This document shows, in pieces, positions 17,931-28,062 of a stretch of DNA of 64,000 bases. Position numbers and translations under genes: made by a program. The DNA is from an uncultured Alistipes sp. (lineage in GTDB: Bacteria; Bacteroidota; Bacteroidia; Bacteroidales; Rikenellaceae): contig CALUJN010000002.1 of NCBI GenBank assembly GCA_944320985.1, positions 1-64,000 on the forward strand. Reading direction: 5' to 3'. Positions within the stretch are counted from its first letter, which is position 1. The number at the start of each line of letters is the position of its first letter. The notes below the pieces were generated by a model. The model was not told the origin of the DNA. It saw only the letters and a list, made by a program, of their open reading frames with translations, and ran no database searches.

Positions 17931-20900
17931 TCAGAAAAGATTCAGTTGTTCGGGATCGATCACCTGTTCGGCATCGCCCTTCGGACGTTCGATCTCGAAA
18001 GCCACACCTCCGGATTCCGAGCCCGTGCGGGGCAACCCCGCATCCGAAACGATCACTCCTGCCGAAGGCTTTTCGGGAGTTCGATCTTGAGACGCTCCAT
18101 CCTGTACATCAGCGTTTTGCGATTCATTATCGGACGAATCCGTCAACTGATCCGTATCAAAAGGTTCATCTTCAGAATCTTCCGGCTCTTCGGGAAGCTC
18201 CGGTTCGATCATCTGCAACGTATCCACCTCATAGGTTGTCAGACGTTTACCCTTCGCACGATGACTCTTCACCCCGACGAACCCGTCGACATCCACCCGA
18301 TCGGCCGGGCGCGAAGCATGCGCCCCCTTGTAGGTGATCTCCAGTTGTGCTCCCGAGCGCTCCGTCACGCAGACGAACCGGTCCTCGGGATCGAGGAACT
18401 CCTGCATCTTGTCCGACAACTCCGCCGCGAAGCGCTTCAGATAGTAATATTGCTGTCCCTGGTCGTAGTAGCAGACGCTGTAAACCCGGTCGGGCGAATA
18501 GCGTCCCACAAAAGTCGTGTCGTCGGGGAAGTGCTGCCCCAGGTCGTAGCCCGTAATGTAGTACTGGTTCTTGCCCGTCCAGACGATCAGTTTGTCGTCG
18601 CCCTTGAATTCGCCCAGCAGTCGTCCGCGCCCGTCGGCATTCAGACGCCGCACATCCTCGTCGTACCAGATATCCTGACCGCCCAGCGTCGAGGTACCCC
18701 GCTCCTTCAGGACGATCTTGTGGATGCCGTAACGCGAGAAGAGGTTGCCCTGGCTCTGGCGGCCCTTGATCGCAAGCGTCGAGAAATCCAGGTCGACGAT
18801 CACCTTCTTCAGACGCGGCCGCGGCTTGAAGTAAACCTTCAAAACCTCCGCCTCACCGTTCGGATTGACAGACATATAGAGAATCTCGCTCTTCGGAGTG
18901 CCCTTCGTAATGTTGTACTCCTTGTCGCGCGTGATGCCCTTGATGGCGCAGCGCTTCATCATGATCGGACCGTTCTTGCCGTCGCGGTAGAGCACGTTGT
19001 AGATCGTACGCTCGTCGTTGCGCTTGAAGATGCCGATGTAGTAGATCCCCTTGTCGAAGAAGGCCTTCTCGCTCACCTTCGTAATCACATAACGGCCATC
19101 CTTCGTGAAGACGATCACGTCGTCGATATCCGAGCAGTCGCAGACGAACTCGGCGTCCTTCATCGTCTTGCCGATCCCGAAGAAACCCTCGGCACGGTCG
19201 ACGTAGAGCTTGGCGTTCGTAACGGCCACCTTCGTCGCCTCGATCGAGTCGAATTCGCGCAGCTCCGTGCGCCGCTCGCGCCCCTTGCCGTACTTGTCGC
19301 GGATCCGTTCGTACCATGCCACGGCATACTCCGTCAGGTGGTCCAGGTGGTATTTCGTCGTCTTGATATCCTCCTCGATCTGTCGGATCTCGTTGTCGGC
19401 CTTCTCCGAATCGTAGCGCGAAATGCGGATGAACTTCAGCTCCGTGAGGCGCTGTACGTCCTCAAGCGTCACTTCACGTCGCAGCTGTTTCTTGAAGGGT
19501 TCCAGGCCCTTGTCGACGGCGGCGTATGCCTCCTCACGGGTCTTGCAGCCCTCGATCAGCTGGTAGAGTTTGTTCTCGATGAAGATCCGTTCGAGCGACG
19601 CCGCATGCCACGCCTCGTTCAACTCCCCGAGGCGGATCTGAAGCTCCTGACCCAACAGCGAGCGCGTATGTTCGGCCGAGCGGCGCAGGATCTCCGACAC
19701 CCCCAGAAAATGCGGCTTGTCGTCCCAGATCACGCAGGCGTTCGGGGCGATCGACACCTCGCAGTCCGTGAAAGCGTACAGCGCGTCGATCGTCTTGTCC
19801 GACGACTCGTCCGGGGCCACCTGGATGATGATCTCCACCTTGTCGGCCGTATTGTCGTCCACCTTCCGGATCTTGATCTTTCCCTTCTCGTTGGCCTTGA
19901 TGATCGAATCCTTGATCGATTCGGTAGTCGTCGTATAGGGAATTTCGGTGATGGCAAGCGTCCGTTTGTCGATCTTCGAGATCTTCGCGCGAACCTTCAC
20001 CGTACCGCCCCGAAGTCCGTCGTTGTAGCGGCTTACGTCCGCCATACCGCCCGTCGGGAAATCCGGGTAGAGCTGGAATTCGCGACCCTCAAGATGGGCG
20101 ATCGCCGCGTTGATCAGTTCGTTGAAGTTGTGCGGCAGGATCTTCGACGCCAGGCCCACGGCGATACCGTCCGACCCCTGCGCCAGCAGCAGCGGGAACT
20201 TGATGGGAAGCGTCACAGGCTCCTCCTTGCGGCCGTCGTACGAGAGCATCCACTCCGTGGTCTTCTTGTTGAAGACCACCTCCAGGGCGAACTTCGACAA
20301 CCGAGCCTCGATATAACGGCCCGCAGCCGCCTCGTCGCCCGTGAGGATGTTGCCCCAGTTACCCTGGCAGTCGATCAGCAGGTCCTTCTGCCCGAGCTGA
20401 ACCAGCGCATCCTTGATCGAAGCGTCGCCGTGCGGGTGGTACTGCATGGTCTGACCCACGAGGTTCGCCACCTTGTTGTAGCGTCCGTCGTCCACGACCT
20501 TCATGGCGTGCAGAATGCGTCGCTGGACCGGTTTCAGTCCATCCTCGACGTGCGGAACGGCTCGCTCCAGGATCACGTACGAGGCGTAATCCAGGAACCA
20601 GTTCTTGTACATGCCCGTCAGTTTGCGCACGTCGCCCTCGTCCTGCGTCAGGCGGTCGAATTTCCCGGATTTCGCGCGGGATGCTGCTGTCTCTTCGGGC
20701 AGCGGGTCGCCGGCATCTTCCTCGTCCGCGGCCGACTCTTCATCCTCCGTCTCCTCTTCGTCTCCAGCTTCGTCTTCATCCGCCGTACCGGCCGCCGCTT
20801 CATCCTCCATCTCATCCGCCGCCTCGTCCGCCGCCTCGTCCGTCATCGTGTCCGCAGCCGCGTCTGCCGACTCCGGAGCCGGGGTATCTCCGGCGAACGA

Positions 20901-20945
20901 CTCCTCGGGAATCAGATTCTCTTCTTTATCCTTGTTCTTTGCCAT
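17931..20945 (-). CDS. parC: DNA topoisomerase IV subunit A
   Basis: A 1004-residue chromosome-decatenating subunit, recognised by NWFLDYASYVILERAVPH, the HPHGDASIKDALVQLGQ segment and the catalytic Tyr in AGRYIEAR. Unlike gyrA it lacks a gyrase box and sits 6 bp downstream of parE. In the quinolone pocket the serine position is already Ala, as I recall for Bacteroidetes ParC. The first ~100 residues are an acidic, Ala/Glu/Asp-rich disordered arm (TDEAADEAADEMEDE) that seems longer than usual, and the C-terminus also has an acidic tail of about 100 residues. Confidence 0.96.
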   Translation of the reverse strand: MAKNKDKEENLIPEESFAGDTPAPESADAAADTMTDEAADEAADEMEDEAAAGTADEDEAGDEEETEDEESAADEEDAGDPLPEETAASRAKSGKFDRLTQDEGDVRKLTGMYKNWFLDYASYVILERAVPHVEDGLKPVQRRILHAMKVVDDGRYNKVANLVGQTMQYHPHGDASIKDALVQLGQKDLLIDCQGNWGNILTGDEAAAGRYIEARLSKFALEVVFNKKTTEWMLSYDGRKEEPVTLPIKFPLLLAQGSDGIAVGLASKILPHNFNELINAAIAHLEGREFQLYPDFPTGGMADVSRYNDGLRGGTVKVRAKISKIDKRTLAITEIPYTTTTESIKDSIIKANEKGKIKIRKVDDNTADKVEIIIQVAPDESSDKTIDALYAFTDCEVSIAPNACVIWDDKPHFLGVSEILRRSAEHTRSLLGQELQIRLGELNEAWHAASLERIFIENKLYQLIEGCKTREEAYAAVDKGLEPFKKQLRREVTLEDVQRLTELKFIRISRYDSEKADNEIRQIEEDIKTTKYHLDHLTEYAVAWYERIRDKYGKGRERRTELREFDSIEATKVAVTNAKLYVDRAEGFFGIGKTMKDAEFVCDCSDIDDVIVFTKDGRYVITKVSEKAFFDKGIYYIGIFKRNDERTIYNVLYRDGKNGPIMMKRCAIKGITRDKEYNITKGTPKSEILYMSVNPNGEAEVLKVYFKPRPRLKKVIVDLDFSTLAIKGRQSQGNLFSRYGIHKIVLKERGTSTLGGQDIWYDEDVRRLNADGRGRLLGEFKGDDKLIVWTGKNQYYITGYDLGQHFPDDTTFVGRYSPDRVYSVCYYDQGQQYYYLKRFAAELSDKMQEFLDPEDRFVCVTERSGAQLEITYKGAHASRPADRVDVDGFVGVKSHRAKGKRLTTYEVDTLQMIEPELPEEPEDSEDEPFDTDQLTDSSDNESQNADVQDGASQDRTPEKPSAGVIVSDAGLPRTGSESGGVAFEIERPKGDAEQVIDPEQLNLF

Positions 20946-20951
20946 AATTCC

Positions 20952-22847
20952 TTAGCTGATTTTCAAGTCCTGCTCCACGAGGTCCTCCTCGATGCGCAGG
21001 TTGTCGATGATGAAGCCCTGTCGTTCGTAGGTGTTCTTGCCCATGTAGAACTCCAGCAGGTCGTGGATCGGGTCGTCCTTCGTAATACGCACCTTGTCCA
21101 GCCGCATGTTTTCACCGATAAATTCGCGGAATTCATCCGGGGAGATTTCGCCCAGACCTTTGAAGCGCGTGATCTCCGCACTGGCCCCCAGTTTCGCGAT
21201 CGCCTTCAGTCGCTCCTCCTCCGAATAGCAGTAGAGCGTCTCCTTCTTGTTGCGCACGCGGAAGAGCGGCGTCTGCAGCACGAACAGGTGCCCCTGCCGG
21301 ATCACATCCGGGAAGAACTGCAGGAAGAAGGTCATCATCAGCAGCCGGATGTGCATTCCGTCGACATCGGCATCCGTCGCGATGACCACCTTTTCGTAGC
21401 GCAGGTTGTCCATGTCCTCCTCGATATTGAGCGCCGCCTGCAGCAGGTTGAACTCCTCGTTCTCGTAGACCACCTTCTTGGTCAGTCCGAAGCAGTTGAG
21501 CGGCTTGCCCCGCAGCGAGAAGACGGCCTGTGTACGTACGTCGCGGCTCTTGGTGATCGATCCCGAGGCCGAATTACCCTCCGTGATGAAAATCATCGAC
21601 TGTTCGGCCAGTTCGTTCTTGTCCGTGCGGTGGATCTTGCAGTCGCGCAGCTTGCGGTTGTTCAAGGAAACCTTCTTGGCCGTCTCCCGCGCCTTCTTCT
21701 GAACACCCGAGATCGCCTTGCGCTCCTTCTCGTTCTCGACGATCTTCCGCTGCAGGATCTGTGCCGTCTCGGGGTGTTTGTGCAGGTAGTCGTCCAGGTG
21801 CTTGCCCAGGAACTCCACCACGAAGTTGCGGATCGTAGGACCCGACTTCGACATCTCCTTCGATCCGAGTTTCGTCTTGGTCTGAGACTCGAAGATCGGG
21901 CTCGAGACCTTCAGCGAGATGGCTCCGATGAGCGACGTGCGGATATCCGACGGGTCGTAGTCCTTGTGGTAGAACTCCCGGATGGTCTTGGCGATGGCCT
22001 CGCGGAAGGCCGCCTGGTGCGTACCCCCCTGCGTCGTATACTGTCCGTTGACGAACGAATAGCAACTCTCGCCGTAACCCGTGCCGTGGGTAATGGCCAC
22101 CTCGATGTCCTCCCCCGAAAGGTGGATCGGCGGGTACAAAGGCTCCTCGGACATGTTCTCGTTCAGAAGATCCAGAAGTCCGTTTTTCGAGGCGTAGGAC
22201 TTGCCGTTCAGGCGGATCGTCAGGCCCCGGTTCAGGTACGTATAGTTGCGCACGAGCTGCTCGACATACTCGAGGTTGTAGGCGTAGGGGCCGAAGACCG
22301 ACTCGTCGACCCGGAAGCGGATCTGCGTGCCGTTCTTCTCCGCAAGGCCGCTCTCCCAGCGGTCGCTCTGTTCGAGACCCTCCCGGAAATAGACCGTATG
22401 GGCCTCGCCGTCGCGGATCGAACGCGCCCAGAACTCGCTCGAAAGGTAGTTCACCGCCTTCACACCCACACCGTTCAGACCCACGGTCTTCTTGAACGCA
22501 GCACCCTCCTCGTCATCGTCGTACTTGCCGCCCGTGTTCATCACGCTCACCGCCGCCGAGAGCGAGTTGAGCGGAATGCCTCGACCGTAGTCCCGGACCG
22601 TCACCACGTTGTCCTCAACCGTGATGTCGATCTGGTGGCCGTAGCCGTTCATGTACTCGTCGATCGAGTTGTCCGTCACCTCCTTGATCAGCACGTAGAT
22701 GCCGTCGTCAGGCTGCGTGCCGTCGCCCAGCTTGCCGATGTACATGCCCGGACGCAGCCGCACGTGTTCGCGCGGCGTAAGCGTGCGGATCGCATCGTCG
22801 CCGTAGTTGTTCGTGTTCGTCGTGTTCGTATTGAGTAAATCTGCCAT
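20952..22847 (-). CDS. parE: DNA topoisomerase IV subunit B
   Basis: A 631-residue ATPase subunit partner of ParC. GHKL ATP-binding features are [23 protein letters not shown] and [11 protein letters not shown]; the TOPRIM domain has [10 protein letters not shown] and [12 protein letters not shown]. It begins 3 bp after plsC and runs straight into parC, so the two subunits are made from one message. Confidence 0.97.
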   Translation of the reverse strand: MADLLNTNTTNTNNYGDDAIRTLTPREHVRLRPGMYIGKLGDGTQPDDGIYVLIKEVTDNSIDEYMNGYGHQIDITVEDNVVTVRDYGRGIPLNSLSAAVSVMNTGGKYDDDEEGAAFKKTVGLNGVGVKAVNYLSSEFWARSIRDGEAHTVYFREGLEQSDRWESGLAEKNGTQIRFRVDESVFGPYAYNLEYVEQLVRNYTYLNRGLTIRLNGKSYASKNGLLDLLNENMSEEPLYPPIHLSGEDIEVAITHGTGYGESCYSFVNGQYTTQGGTHQAAFREAIAKTIREFYHKDYDPSDIRTSLIGAISLKVSSPIFESQTKTKLGSKEMSKSGPTIRNFVVEFLGKHLDDYLHKHPETAQILQRKIVENEKERKAISGVQKKARETAKKVSLNNRKLRDCKIHRTDKNELAEQSMIFITEGNSASGSITKSRDVRTQAVFSLRGKPLNCFGLTKKVVYENEEFNLLQAALNIEEDMDNLRYEKVVIATDADVDGMHIRLLMMTFFLQFFPDVIRQGHLFVLQTPLFRVRNKKETLYCYSEEERLKAIAKLGASAEITRFKGLGEISPDEFREFIGENMRLDKVRITKDDPIHDLLEFYMGKNTYERQGFIIDNLRIEEDLVEQDLKIS

Positions 22848-22850
22848 AGT

Positions 22851-23579
22851 CTATCGTTTTTGACGGATCTCCGAAAGCGCCGCGCACATCGAATCGTGCA
22901 CCTCGGTCATCAGCTGGTGCGGATCCGTCGCCGCAACCCGAGCCGCCGGAACCGGCGGCAAAACCCGGATCGTGATCCGGTTGCCCCAGTTGAAAAGCAG
23001 GTTCTTGCGGATCAGCGTCCGTGTGCCGTCCAGCACCACCGGAAGGATATCCACGCTGGCCTCCCGGGCCAGCGTAAACGCCCCGGCCTTGAAACGGTGG
23101 ATCTCTCCGTCCTTCGAACGGGTCCCCTCGGGGAAGATCGCAATCGAAGCCCCCCGCGAAATCCACATCTTGCCCTCGTGGACCATCTGCTCCAGCGCCG
23201 CAGTCGCACGCCCCCGGTTGATGCAGATGTCACCGTGAAGGAACAGGAACTGCCCGAAGAAGGGGATCTTGAAGACCTCCCGCTTCGATACCCACCGGAA
23301 ATTGAGCGGCAGGTAGTAGAGCGCGGGAATGTCGATCACCGTGTTGTGGTTCAGGACGATCACGTAACGCTTCCGCCGGTCGATCCTCTCCAGACCCTCG
23401 ACCCGCTGACGCCACCGCAACGGAATGAAGAAGAAGATCCGCATCAGAATGCGCGACAACTCGTGCACGACGCGGCGTCCCCGGTCAAAGGGATAGCACA
23501 CCACAAGTGCCACGGCCGACAGAATCATGAACACGGTGCACAACAGCACCAGAAAAACGTAATACAATGCACTCAACAT
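22851..23579 (-). CDS. plsC: 1-acyl-sn-glycerol-3-phosphate acyltransferase
   Basis: A 242-residue membrane-associated acyltransferase that makes phosphatidic acid. An N-terminal membrane helix (LYYVFLVLLCTVFMILSAVA) is followed by the catalytic NHNTVID motif (HX4D), the INRG motif and FPEGTRSKDG substrate motif. It is the first gene of the plsC-parE-parC-aroK-murI operon. Confidence 0.93.
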   Translation of the reverse strand: MLSALYYVFLVLLCTVFMILSAVALVVCYPFDRGRRVVHELSRILMRIFFFIPLRWRQRVEGLERIDRRKRYVIVLNHNTVIDIPALYYLPLNFRWVSKREVFKIPFFGQFLFLHGDICINRGRATAALEQMVHEGKMWISRGASIAIFPEGTRSKDGEIHRFKAGAFTLAREASVDILPVVLDGTRTLIRKNLLFNWGNRITIRVLPPVPAARVAATDPHQLMTEVHDSMCAALSEIRQKR

Positions 23580-23638
23580 AGGCGGTTGTTTTTCATCCCG
23601 ACGGGGCCGGCTGCAGCCCGGGACAATCTATCAATCTG

Positions 23639-23646
23639 CAAAATTA
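23639..23646 (-). promoter_or_regulatory. -7 element of plsC-parE-parC-aroK-murI operon
   Basis: Minus-strand TAATTTTG matches TAnnTTTG, 60 bp upstream of the plsC ATG. No clear TTG at -33. Confidence 0.45.
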
Positions 23647-23777
23647 ATCATTATTTCCCGGGTTTCCTACCCCTTTTCCTGCCGATTTTTCAACAAAATC
23701 TTCACGCCAACGCCCTATTCCGACAGACAAGCACCCTCCCCCAGCCCCTTCCGGAGATCTTTTTTTGAAAATTTAGG

Positions 23778-23796
23778 TACTATGCATTGCAAAGTA
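23778..23796. promoter_or_regulatory. palindromic operator overlapping the beta-barrel gene promoter
   Basis: TACTATGCATTGCAAAGTA is a 19-bp dyad with one mismatched pair (TACTATGCA / TGCAAAGTA). It covers the expected -33 region. A third half-site, TGCAAAATA, lies at 23822-23830 just after the -7 element. The form resembles operators of PadR-type or other winged-helix dimeric repressors; no regulator gene is next to it. Confidence 0.5.
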
Positions 23797-23810
23797 TAAA
23801 TATTTTTACA

Positions 23811-23818
23811 TATCTTCG
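23811..23818 (+). promoter_or_regulatory. -7 element of outer-membrane beta-barrel gene
   Basis: TATCTTCG (variant of TAnnTTTG) with TTG at 23787-23789, 21 bp upstream and inside the palindrome. The ATG is at 23841, so the leader is about 15 nt. Confidence 0.55.
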
Positions 23819-23840
23819 CAGTGCAAAATAATCCGTCTTC

Positions 23841-26249
23841 ATGCCGAAACTCAGCTCAAGCATCGCAAAAAAAGGAGTTCTTACCTTCGTCATGCTCCTG
23901 GCAGGGCTTTATGACGGGTTCGCCGCAAAACATGCCCCTTTCTCGGGACGCATCGTCGACGAACACGGAAAAGCCATCGAATATGCCACGGTCGTCCTCC
24001 TCAAAGAGGACCGGCAGGTCGCCGGAATAACCTCCGATGCCGATGGCCGGTTCGAACTCAAGGCAGCACCCGGTGTGTATACCCTTCAGGTTCAGTTCCT
24101 CGGGCTGGAGCCCGTGAAGAAGATCGTACGGATCGGGGAGGACAACGAGCCGGGCGACATCGTGCTGCGCAGCACCCCGACTCAAATCGAAGGGGTGGTC
24201 GTCTCCGCCCGGCTCGTACGACGCGAGGCGGACCGTTTCGTCGTCGACGTCGCGAATGCCCCCGCCGCCATCGGAAAGGACGGCATCGAACTGCTCGAAC
24301 AGGCTCCCGGCGTCTGGATCGACGCCGAGAAGATCTCCCTCAACGGAAAAAGCGGCCCGAAAGTCTATGTCAACGACCGCGAACTGCGCATGGACAACGA
24401 ACAACTGCTCACCTACCTGCGGTCGCTGCGGGCCGAAGAGATCCAGAGAATCGAGGTCGTGCCCGTCACGGGAGCCGACTCCGACGCCAACTCCCCGTCC
24501 GGCATCATCCGCATCCGTCTCAAAAAACGCCGCGAAAACGGAATGAACGGATCCGTGGACTTCATGACCACCCAAAGCAGCTACGCCGGCATGTACAACC
24601 CCTCGGCACGCATCAATATCCACTCGGGCGGCCTCGACCTCTACGCCTCAACATGGGGCTATCTGGGCCGCGACAGGATGAATTCCGCCGAACAGACCAC
24701 ATACGACCTCACCAACAAAAGCCTCGGAGCCCACTCCGAGGCCGAGAACAACAGCCGGAATTTCGGCGTCAACCTCGGGAGTGTCCTCGAAATCGACCCC
24801 AAAAACAGCCTCGGCGCCGAATTCGGTTTCTGGAGAGACCGCGCGTGGGGCCCGACCGACACCGCAACCGACCTCGGGGACGAAACCCGGACCGTCAATA
24901 CCCGAAGCCGATTCGACAACCACAACCGCGGAAACAATTACAACCTGACGATCAACTACATCCACAAGATCGACACCCTCGGATCGACCCTCAAGCTGCT
25001 GGCCGACTACACCCGTCGCAACACCGAATCGGGAAACGACAACTCGAGCCGCATCACCGCCCCCGACGCGATCCTCGACTCCCTCTACCGGGACAATGCA
25101 TCGGGGATCTATGACGTGGCAACCGCCACGCTGGCTCTCGAAAAGAAGCTCTCTCCCCGCTGGAGCCTGAAGAGCGGAATCAAGCATACATTCAACGACA
25201 TGCGCAACAAGGCCCTCTACGAATACCGCAAGCAGGAGGCCTGGCTGCGCAACGACGATCAAAGCTACACGGTCAACTACACCGAAAACATCACGGCGGC
25301 CTATGCCTCAGCCTCGGCTCAACTCGGAAAATGGAGCCTTGTGGCCGGACTCCGCGCCGAATACACCCGCACGCACGGCAAAAACGGAGATATCCGACAG
25401 GATTACCTCTCGCTCTTCCCCAACGCCAACGTATCATACGCCCTCGCCAGGGAGAAGGGGCATTCGGTAATCCTCCAGTACGCCCGAACGATCCAGCGGC
25501 CCAACTTCTGGTGCCTCAACCCCCAGCGGTCTCAGATCTCCGACTACACCTATCAGACCGGAAACCCGAGGCTCGAACCCGCCTACCAGCACGACGTGAG
25601 CCTCACGCTCGTGCTGGCGCACCGGTACACCCTCACGGGCGGCGTGCAGATCGTCGACGGTGAGATCCAGCAGACGATGCTCGCCGATGCCGACAATCCC
25701 GACATGCTCCAAATCGCCTGGGTCAACTTCGACACCTCGACCAACTGCTATGCAACGGTCAATCTGCCGTTTCAACCGACGAAATGGTGGCAGCTGAACC
25801 TCAACGCCATCTACATGCGCCGCGGGCAGCGCGTCGAGCAGCACGGACCTCAGCAGCATTTCAACTGGACGTTCGTCAACGCCTCAACCACCTTCACCCT
25901 CCCGGCAAACTTCTTCATCGACTGTGCCTATGCCTATCAGAGCCGGATCGATCTGGGAAACGTCTGGGTCATGCCCAACCACATGCTGCAGGCCGGAGTC
26001 AAGAAGCGGTTCGCCGAGCGTTTCACCCTCTCCTTCTCGGTCCGCAACCTGCTCGACCAGGGACAAAAGGTTGGAGCCCGGGGCGACGGATTCATCCGTA
26101 CGGTCCGGATCGATCAGGCATGGGGCAAGATCCAGTATCGGTTCGGGGTGACGTGGAGTTTCAAGAGTGGAAAGGCCTTTCAGAAAAGGTCCGTCGAGGT
26201 CGGCTCCGAGGATGAAAAGAGAAGGCTGTCGGCAAATTCCGGACACTGA
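23841..26249 (+). CDS. outer-membrane beta-barrel protein with carboxypeptidase-like N-domain
   Basis: An 802-residue exported protein with a signal peptide (to about residue 29), then a carboxypeptidase-regulatory-like beta-sandwich (FSGRIVDEHGKAIEYATVVLL to about 115), a plug-like domain (residues 120-225 with VVVSARLVRREADRFVVDV and APGVWIDAEKISLNGKSGPKVYVN) and a beta-barrel to the end. This matches the Bacteroidetes outer membrane beta-barrel family (TonB-receptor-like). No SusD partner follows, so it is not a standard Sus pair. It lies alone with a palindromic promoter, so a dedicated repressor is likely. The substrate cannot be read from the sequence. Confidence 0.85.
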   Translation: MPKLSSSIAKKGVLTFVMLLAGLYDGFAAKHAPFSGRIVDEHGKAIEYATVVLLKEDRQVAGITSDADGRFELKAAPGVYTLQVQFLGLEPVKKIVRIGEDNEPGDIVLRSTPTQIEGVVVSARLVRREADRFVVDVANAPAAIGKDGIELLEQAPGVWIDAEKISLNGKSGPKVYVNDRELRMDNEQLLTYLRSLRAEEIQRIEVVPVTGADSDANSPSGIIRIRLKKRRENGMNGSVDFMTTQSSYAGMYNPSARINIHSGGLDLYASTWGYLGRDRMNSAEQTTYDLTNKSLGAHSEAENNSRNFGVNLGSVLEIDPKNSLGAEFGFWRDRAWGPTDTATDLGDETRTVNTRSRFDNHNRGNNYNLTINYIHKIDTLGSTLKLLADYTRRNTESGNDNSSRITAPDAILDSLYRDNASGIYDVATATLALEKKLSPRWSLKSGIKHTFNDMRNKALYEYRKQEAWLRNDDQSYTVNYTENITAAYASASAQLGKWSLVAGLRAEYTRTHGKNGDIRQDYLSLFPNANVSYALAREKGHSVILQYARTIQRPNFWCLNPQRSQISDYTYQTGNPRLEPAYQHDVSLTLVLAHRYTLTGGVQIVDGEIQQTMLADADNPDMLQIAWVNFDTSTNCYATVNLPFQPTKWWQLNLNAIYMRRGQRVEQHGPQQHFNWTFVNASTTFTLPANFFIDCAYAYQSRIDLGNVWVMPNHMLQAGVKKRFAERFTLSFSVRNLLDQGQKVGARGDGFIRTVRIDQAWGKIQYRFGVTWSFKSGKAFQKRSVEVGSEDEKRRLSANSGH

Positions 26250-26357
26250 GAAGGGCTGGCCTATCCGGGACAGGACGACGGGATCGACGGGATGCAAGGC
26301 GGTCCCTAACGGAGCAGCGAAGGAGCAGAAGCGGAGGGACAACAGCCCCGAAGCGGC

Positions 26358-27347
26358 TTACACCCGGTGGCGGAGCCTCGGAAGCGGCAGGCGACGCGCC
26401 CAGCGAACGGCCCAACGCGGCAGCCGCGGCCGGCGCATCCAATGGGCCAAATGGGTCACGGAATTCGGAACTGGAAGGGATTGACCCGCTATGATCAGCG
26501 TCACGGCAATCAAAATCAACACCACACCCACACCGATCCGCAGCGTGAAGGCCTCGCCGAAAACCACTACACCGAAAAACAGAGCCGTAACAGGCTCCAG
26601 AGCCCCGAGGATCGCCGTCGGCGTCGACCCGATCCGACGGATCGCTCCGGCCATCGTCACCAGCGAAATGATCGTAGGAAAGAGTGCCAGCGACACGGCA
26701 TTCACCCACAATAACGGCGAAGGAATCGGCTGCAGCTCGCTACAGCCCCGCAGCCGCACGATGTAGACCAGCGATCCGAAGAGCAGACAATAGAACGTCA
26801 GCTTCTCGGTCGGCAGATTCTTCAACGACGAACGGTTGATGCCCACAATATAGACGGCATAGAAGAGCGCCGAGAGAAAAACCAGCAGCACGCCCGTCAG
26901 ATTGAGCGTCGTGCCGTCCCCACCCCGGTAAAGGAGCGAAATACCCCCGCATGCCAAAAGAATCGAAAAAACAGTGGAGACCGTAACCCGTTCGTGAAAA
27001 CCCACGGCCATGATCACCGCCACCATCACCGGGTAGACGAAGAGAATCGTCGAGGCAATCCCCGCATCCATGAGGTTGTAACTCTCGAAAAGCAGCAGCG
27101 ATGAGGCCGAAAAGAGAATTCCCATGCCGACCAACGGAAGCACGTCGCGACGATGCAACGCAAACGACTGACGCCGGAAAAGCATCAGCCCGCCCAGCAT
27201 CACTACAGCCAGTACATACCGGTAAAATAACACCGAATCGGGGCCCAGACCCGCCCCGTAGAGCGGCAGGGCAAAGAGCGGATTCAGTCCGTAGCTGGCT
27301 GCGGCTATGGCTCCCAGCACATAGCCGCGAGCACGTTCGGAGAGCAT
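26358..27347 (-). CDS. DMT-superfamily (EamA) transporter
   Basis: A 329-residue inner-membrane protein with ten predicted helices in two EamA repeats (first repeat from GAIAAASYGLNPLFALP, second from GVLLVFLSALFYAVYIVGIN). The Arg-rich C-terminal tail (about 25 residues, RRPRLPRWAVRWARRLPLPR) is cytoplasmic. The family exports small metabolites such as amino acids or nucleosides; the substrate is unknown. It starts 1 bp after the lemA stop, so it is in one unit with LemA. Confidence 0.88.
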   Translation of the reverse strand: MLSERARGYVLGAIAAASYGLNPLFALPLYGAGLGPDSVLFYRYVLAVVMLGGLMLFRRQSFALHRRDVLPLVGMGILFSASSLLLFESYNLMDAGIASTILFVYPVMVAVIMAVGFHERVTVSTVFSILLACGGISLLYRGGDGTTLNLTGVLLVFLSALFYAVYIVGINRSSLKNLPTEKLTFYCLLFGSLVYIVRLRGCSELQPIPSPLLWVNAVSLALFPTIISLVTMAGAIRRIGSTPTAILGALEPVTALFFGVVVFGEAFTLRIGVGVVLILIAVTLIIAGQSLPVPNSVTHLAHWMRRPRLPRWAVRWARRLPLPRLRHRV

Positions 27348-27348
27348 C

Positions 27349-27924
27349 TCAGAACTTCACTTCGGGAGCCACGTCGCTCCCGGCCGATGACTCGAAATAG
27401 GGTCTGCGTTCGAAGCCGAACAGCCCGGCCACAAGATTCGTCGGAAAACGACGCACCGTACGGTTATAACTCTCGGCCGCACGGTTGAAATCCTGCCGCG
27501 AAACCGAAATCCGGTTCTCCGTCCCTTCGAGTTGAGCCTGCAACTCCAGGAAGTTCTGATTCGCCTTCAGATCCGGATAGTTCTCGGCAACGGCAATCAG
27601 TCGCCCCAGAGCCGAACCGACTCCCGCCTGAGCCTGCTGATACTCCGCAAGGCGCTCCGGCGTCAGATCTTCCACAGAAAGGTTGATCGACGTGGCACGC
27701 GTACGCGCTTCGGTCACTTCCGAGAGGGTCTGCTCTTCGTGCGCCGCGTAGCCCTTGACAGTATTGACCAGATTCGGGATCAGGTCCGCACGGCGCTGGT
27801 ACTGCGTCTCCACGTTCGACCACGCACTACGCACCCGTTCCTCCTTGCCGACCAGGCCGTTATAGGAGGCGTAAAAGAAGATCGCCACCACGGCAATCAC
27901 GCCGATCCAAATCCACTTTTTCAT
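27349..27924 (-). CDS. lemA: LemA family protein
   Basis: A 191-residue protein with one N-terminal membrane helix (WIWIGVIAVVAIFFYASYNGLV) and the LemA helical body, including AWSNVETQYQRRADLIPNLVNTVKGY and the FPTNLVAGLFGF motif. LemA proteins occur with TPM-domain proteins, as here: the TPM gene is immediately upstream. The molecular function is unsettled. Confidence 0.95.
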   Translation of the reverse strand: MKKWIWIGVIAVVAIFFYASYNGLVGKEERVRSAWSNVETQYQRRADLIPNLVNTVKGYAAHEEQTLSEVTEARTRATSINLSVEDLTPERLAEYQQAQAGVGSALGRLIAVAENYPDLKANQNFLELQAQLEGTENRISVSRQDFNRAAESYNRTVRRFPTNLVAGLFGFERRPYFESSAGSDVAPEVKF

Positions 27925-28062
27925 CGTTTCTCTTTATTAATGTTTTCGTATCGTTTCTCTGTTCGTCCGTCTGCAGGAACCGCCTGAACCTCTCTACGGA
28001 CCAGGCGGCGGATCGTCTCACGCTGCGGAGGATGCTCCGCCGGCACGTTTCGGGACCCGGCG

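Noticed and set aside
17862..22838. 1658-codon open frame opposite parC/parE
   Set aside because: Same cause: antisense to two well-supported topoisomerase genes, no recognisable domain.
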